A stretch of 6,281 nt of DNA from Clostridiales bacterium. Its GTDB lineage: Bacteria > Bacillota > Clostridia > Peptostreptococcales > NVVX01. The notes beneath the pieces were generated by a model, which made no database searches, was not told the origin of the DNA, and was given only the letters and a program-made list of their open reading frames with translations. The position numbers and the translations under genes are program-made. Shown in pieces: positions 5,968-6,281 of this stretch. The stretch spans positions 1-6,281 of the forward strand of contig JAJOKQ010000102.1 in assembly GCA_021129785.1 (NCBI GenBank), read 5' to 3'. Each line of letters opens with the position of its first letter. The stretch's first letter is position 1.

Positions 5968-6010
5968 CTAACCTCACTTTCAATCTTTTCCTAACCAACT
6001 TTCCAACTTT
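5968..6010. repeat. Direct repeats upstream of the mntA promoter
   Basis: CTAACC recurs at 5968 and 5991 (23 bp apart), each copy followed by a similar C/T-rich run (TCACTTTCAA versus AACTTTCCAA). Within the second copy, CCAACTTT is repeated exactly in tandem at 5995-6002 and 6003-6010. The stretch lies just upstream of the -35 of the minus-strand promoter and could be a regulator or upstream-activation site, or simply a slippage repeat. Confidence 0.35.
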
Positions 6011-6051
6011 CTGCTTTTTGTACCCATTTCTAAAAATTTAGCCCAAAACAC

Positions 6052-6080
6052 TTGACATAAGTCGCAATATATTATAGTAT
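6052..6080 (+). promoter_or_regulatory. Promoter of the lipoprotein gene
   Basis: A perfect -35 TTGACA (6052-6057) is followed after 17 nt by TAGTAT (6075-6080), or after 15 nt by TATAGT (6073-6078). The transcript would begin near 6087, with a leader of about 75 nt. It faces away from the mntA promoter. The 8-bp TGACATAA occurs over the -35 (6053-6060) and again at 6080-6087. Confidence 0.65.
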
Positions 6081-6089
6081 GACATAACT

Positions 6090-6109
6090 TGATAATGACT
6101 TTCAATAAC
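6090..6109 (+). promoter_or_regulatory. Putative Fur-family operator (Fur box)
   Basis: TGATAATGACTTTCA (6090-6104) matches the Gram-positive 7-1-7 Fur box TGATAATNATTATCA at 12 of 14 half-site positions. The 19-bp frame 6091-6109 matches the classical GATAATGATAATCATTATC box at 14 of 19 positions. It lies just downstream of the predicted transcription start, where bound repressor would block the promoter. This suggests iron-repressed expression. PerR and Zur boxes are similar, so the metal is not certain. Confidence 0.5.
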
Positions 6110-6162
6110 TTTTACATTTTGTTGTCATTGTCATGAAAAAATATAAACACAAGGAGAACAAA

Positions 6163-6281
6163 ATGAATAAAAAAGTATTAATCTCATTACTATTATTAGT
6201 GAGTATGTTATTGCTAGCTGGCTGCGGTGCAGGTACAGATGACGTTGCTATAGATGATACTGCTGATGTTGAAGTAGCTAC
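6163..6281 (+). CDS. N-terminus of a lipoprotein, possibly a metal or siderophore ABC-transporter binding protein
   Basis: Thirty-nine codons are present before the window ends. It starts at ATG 6163, with AAGGAG (6151-6156) 6 nt upstream. The N-terminus is a textbook lipoprotein signal: positive MNKK, a hydrophobic Leu/Val/Met stretch (5-18) and lipobox LAGC with C21 as the predicted lipidated residue after cleavage by signal peptidase II. A flexible Gly/Asp/Thr-rich acidic linker follows, common in ABC-transporter substrate-binding proteins. The mature protein would be anchored to the outer face of the membrane. The Fur-like operator in its promoter suggests iron uptake (siderophore- or heme-binding protein), but no ligand-binding domain is in view, so the specific function is not established. 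That it is a lipoprotein is nearly certain. Confidence 0.88.
   Translation, partial: MNKKVLISLLLLVSMLLLAGCGAGTDDVAIDDTADVEVA

Noticed and set aside
6122..6134. Second operator from the repeated TTGTCA in the lipoprotein leader
   Set aside because: The two overlapping copies do not match a Fur, PerR or MntR box well, and the repeat is too short to support a site.

Overview
The window reads as a low-GC, AT-rich Firmicute chromosome, most likely a clostridial one (class-level inference). The evidence is about one-third GC by eye, strong AGGAGG ribosome binding sites, the Gram-positive order murB-rapZ-yvcK, and a tryptophanase typical of amino-acid fermenters. There are eight protein genes. Seven lie on the minus strand and one starts on the plus strand at the right edge. 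No rRNA, tRNA, CRISPR array or insertion sequence is visible.

Left edge (1-1395, minus strand): a tryptophanase gene, tnaA, whose 3' end runs off the window. It has its own good promoter, with an AT-rich leader of about 55 nt that leaves no room for an E. coli-type TnaC leader peptide. An imperfect 21-bp direct repeat occurs twice, once over the promoter and once in the leader.

Centre (1396-5904, minus strand, transcribed right to left): a tight six-gene cluster, mntA-hepT-murB-rapZ-yvcK-M55 peptidase. All junctions overlap or have gaps of at most about 20 nt. The first two genes look like an MntA/HepT toxin-antitoxin pair (nucleotidyltransferase antitoxin and HEPN ribonuclease toxin). They are followed by MurB (UDP-MurNAc synthesis), RapZ/YvcJ and YvcK/GlmR (nucleotide and amino-sugar-linked regulators of central carbon and cell-wall precursor supply), and a DppA-like zinc D-aminopeptidase. 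The M55 gene sits directly after yvcK, where Firmicutes usually carry whiA. The only convincing promoter for the cluster is immediately upstream of mntA, so the toxin-antitoxin pair appears to head an operon containing an essential wall-synthesis gene.

Right edge (5905-6281): a divergent intergenic region of about 260 bp. It holds the minus-strand operon promoter, with an inverted repeat centred on its -35, and a plus-strand promoter with a Fur-like box over its start region. The plus-strand promoter drives the first 39 codons of a lipoprotein, perhaps part of an iron-uptake system.

Several start codons were moved from the longest reading frame (mntA, hepT, murB, rapZ), because each has a well-spaced ribosome binding site that fits only the internal start. 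Apart from the toxin-antitoxin/murB linkage and the M55 gene in the whiA slot, the window is ordinary core genome. I do not see a clearly undescribed system.
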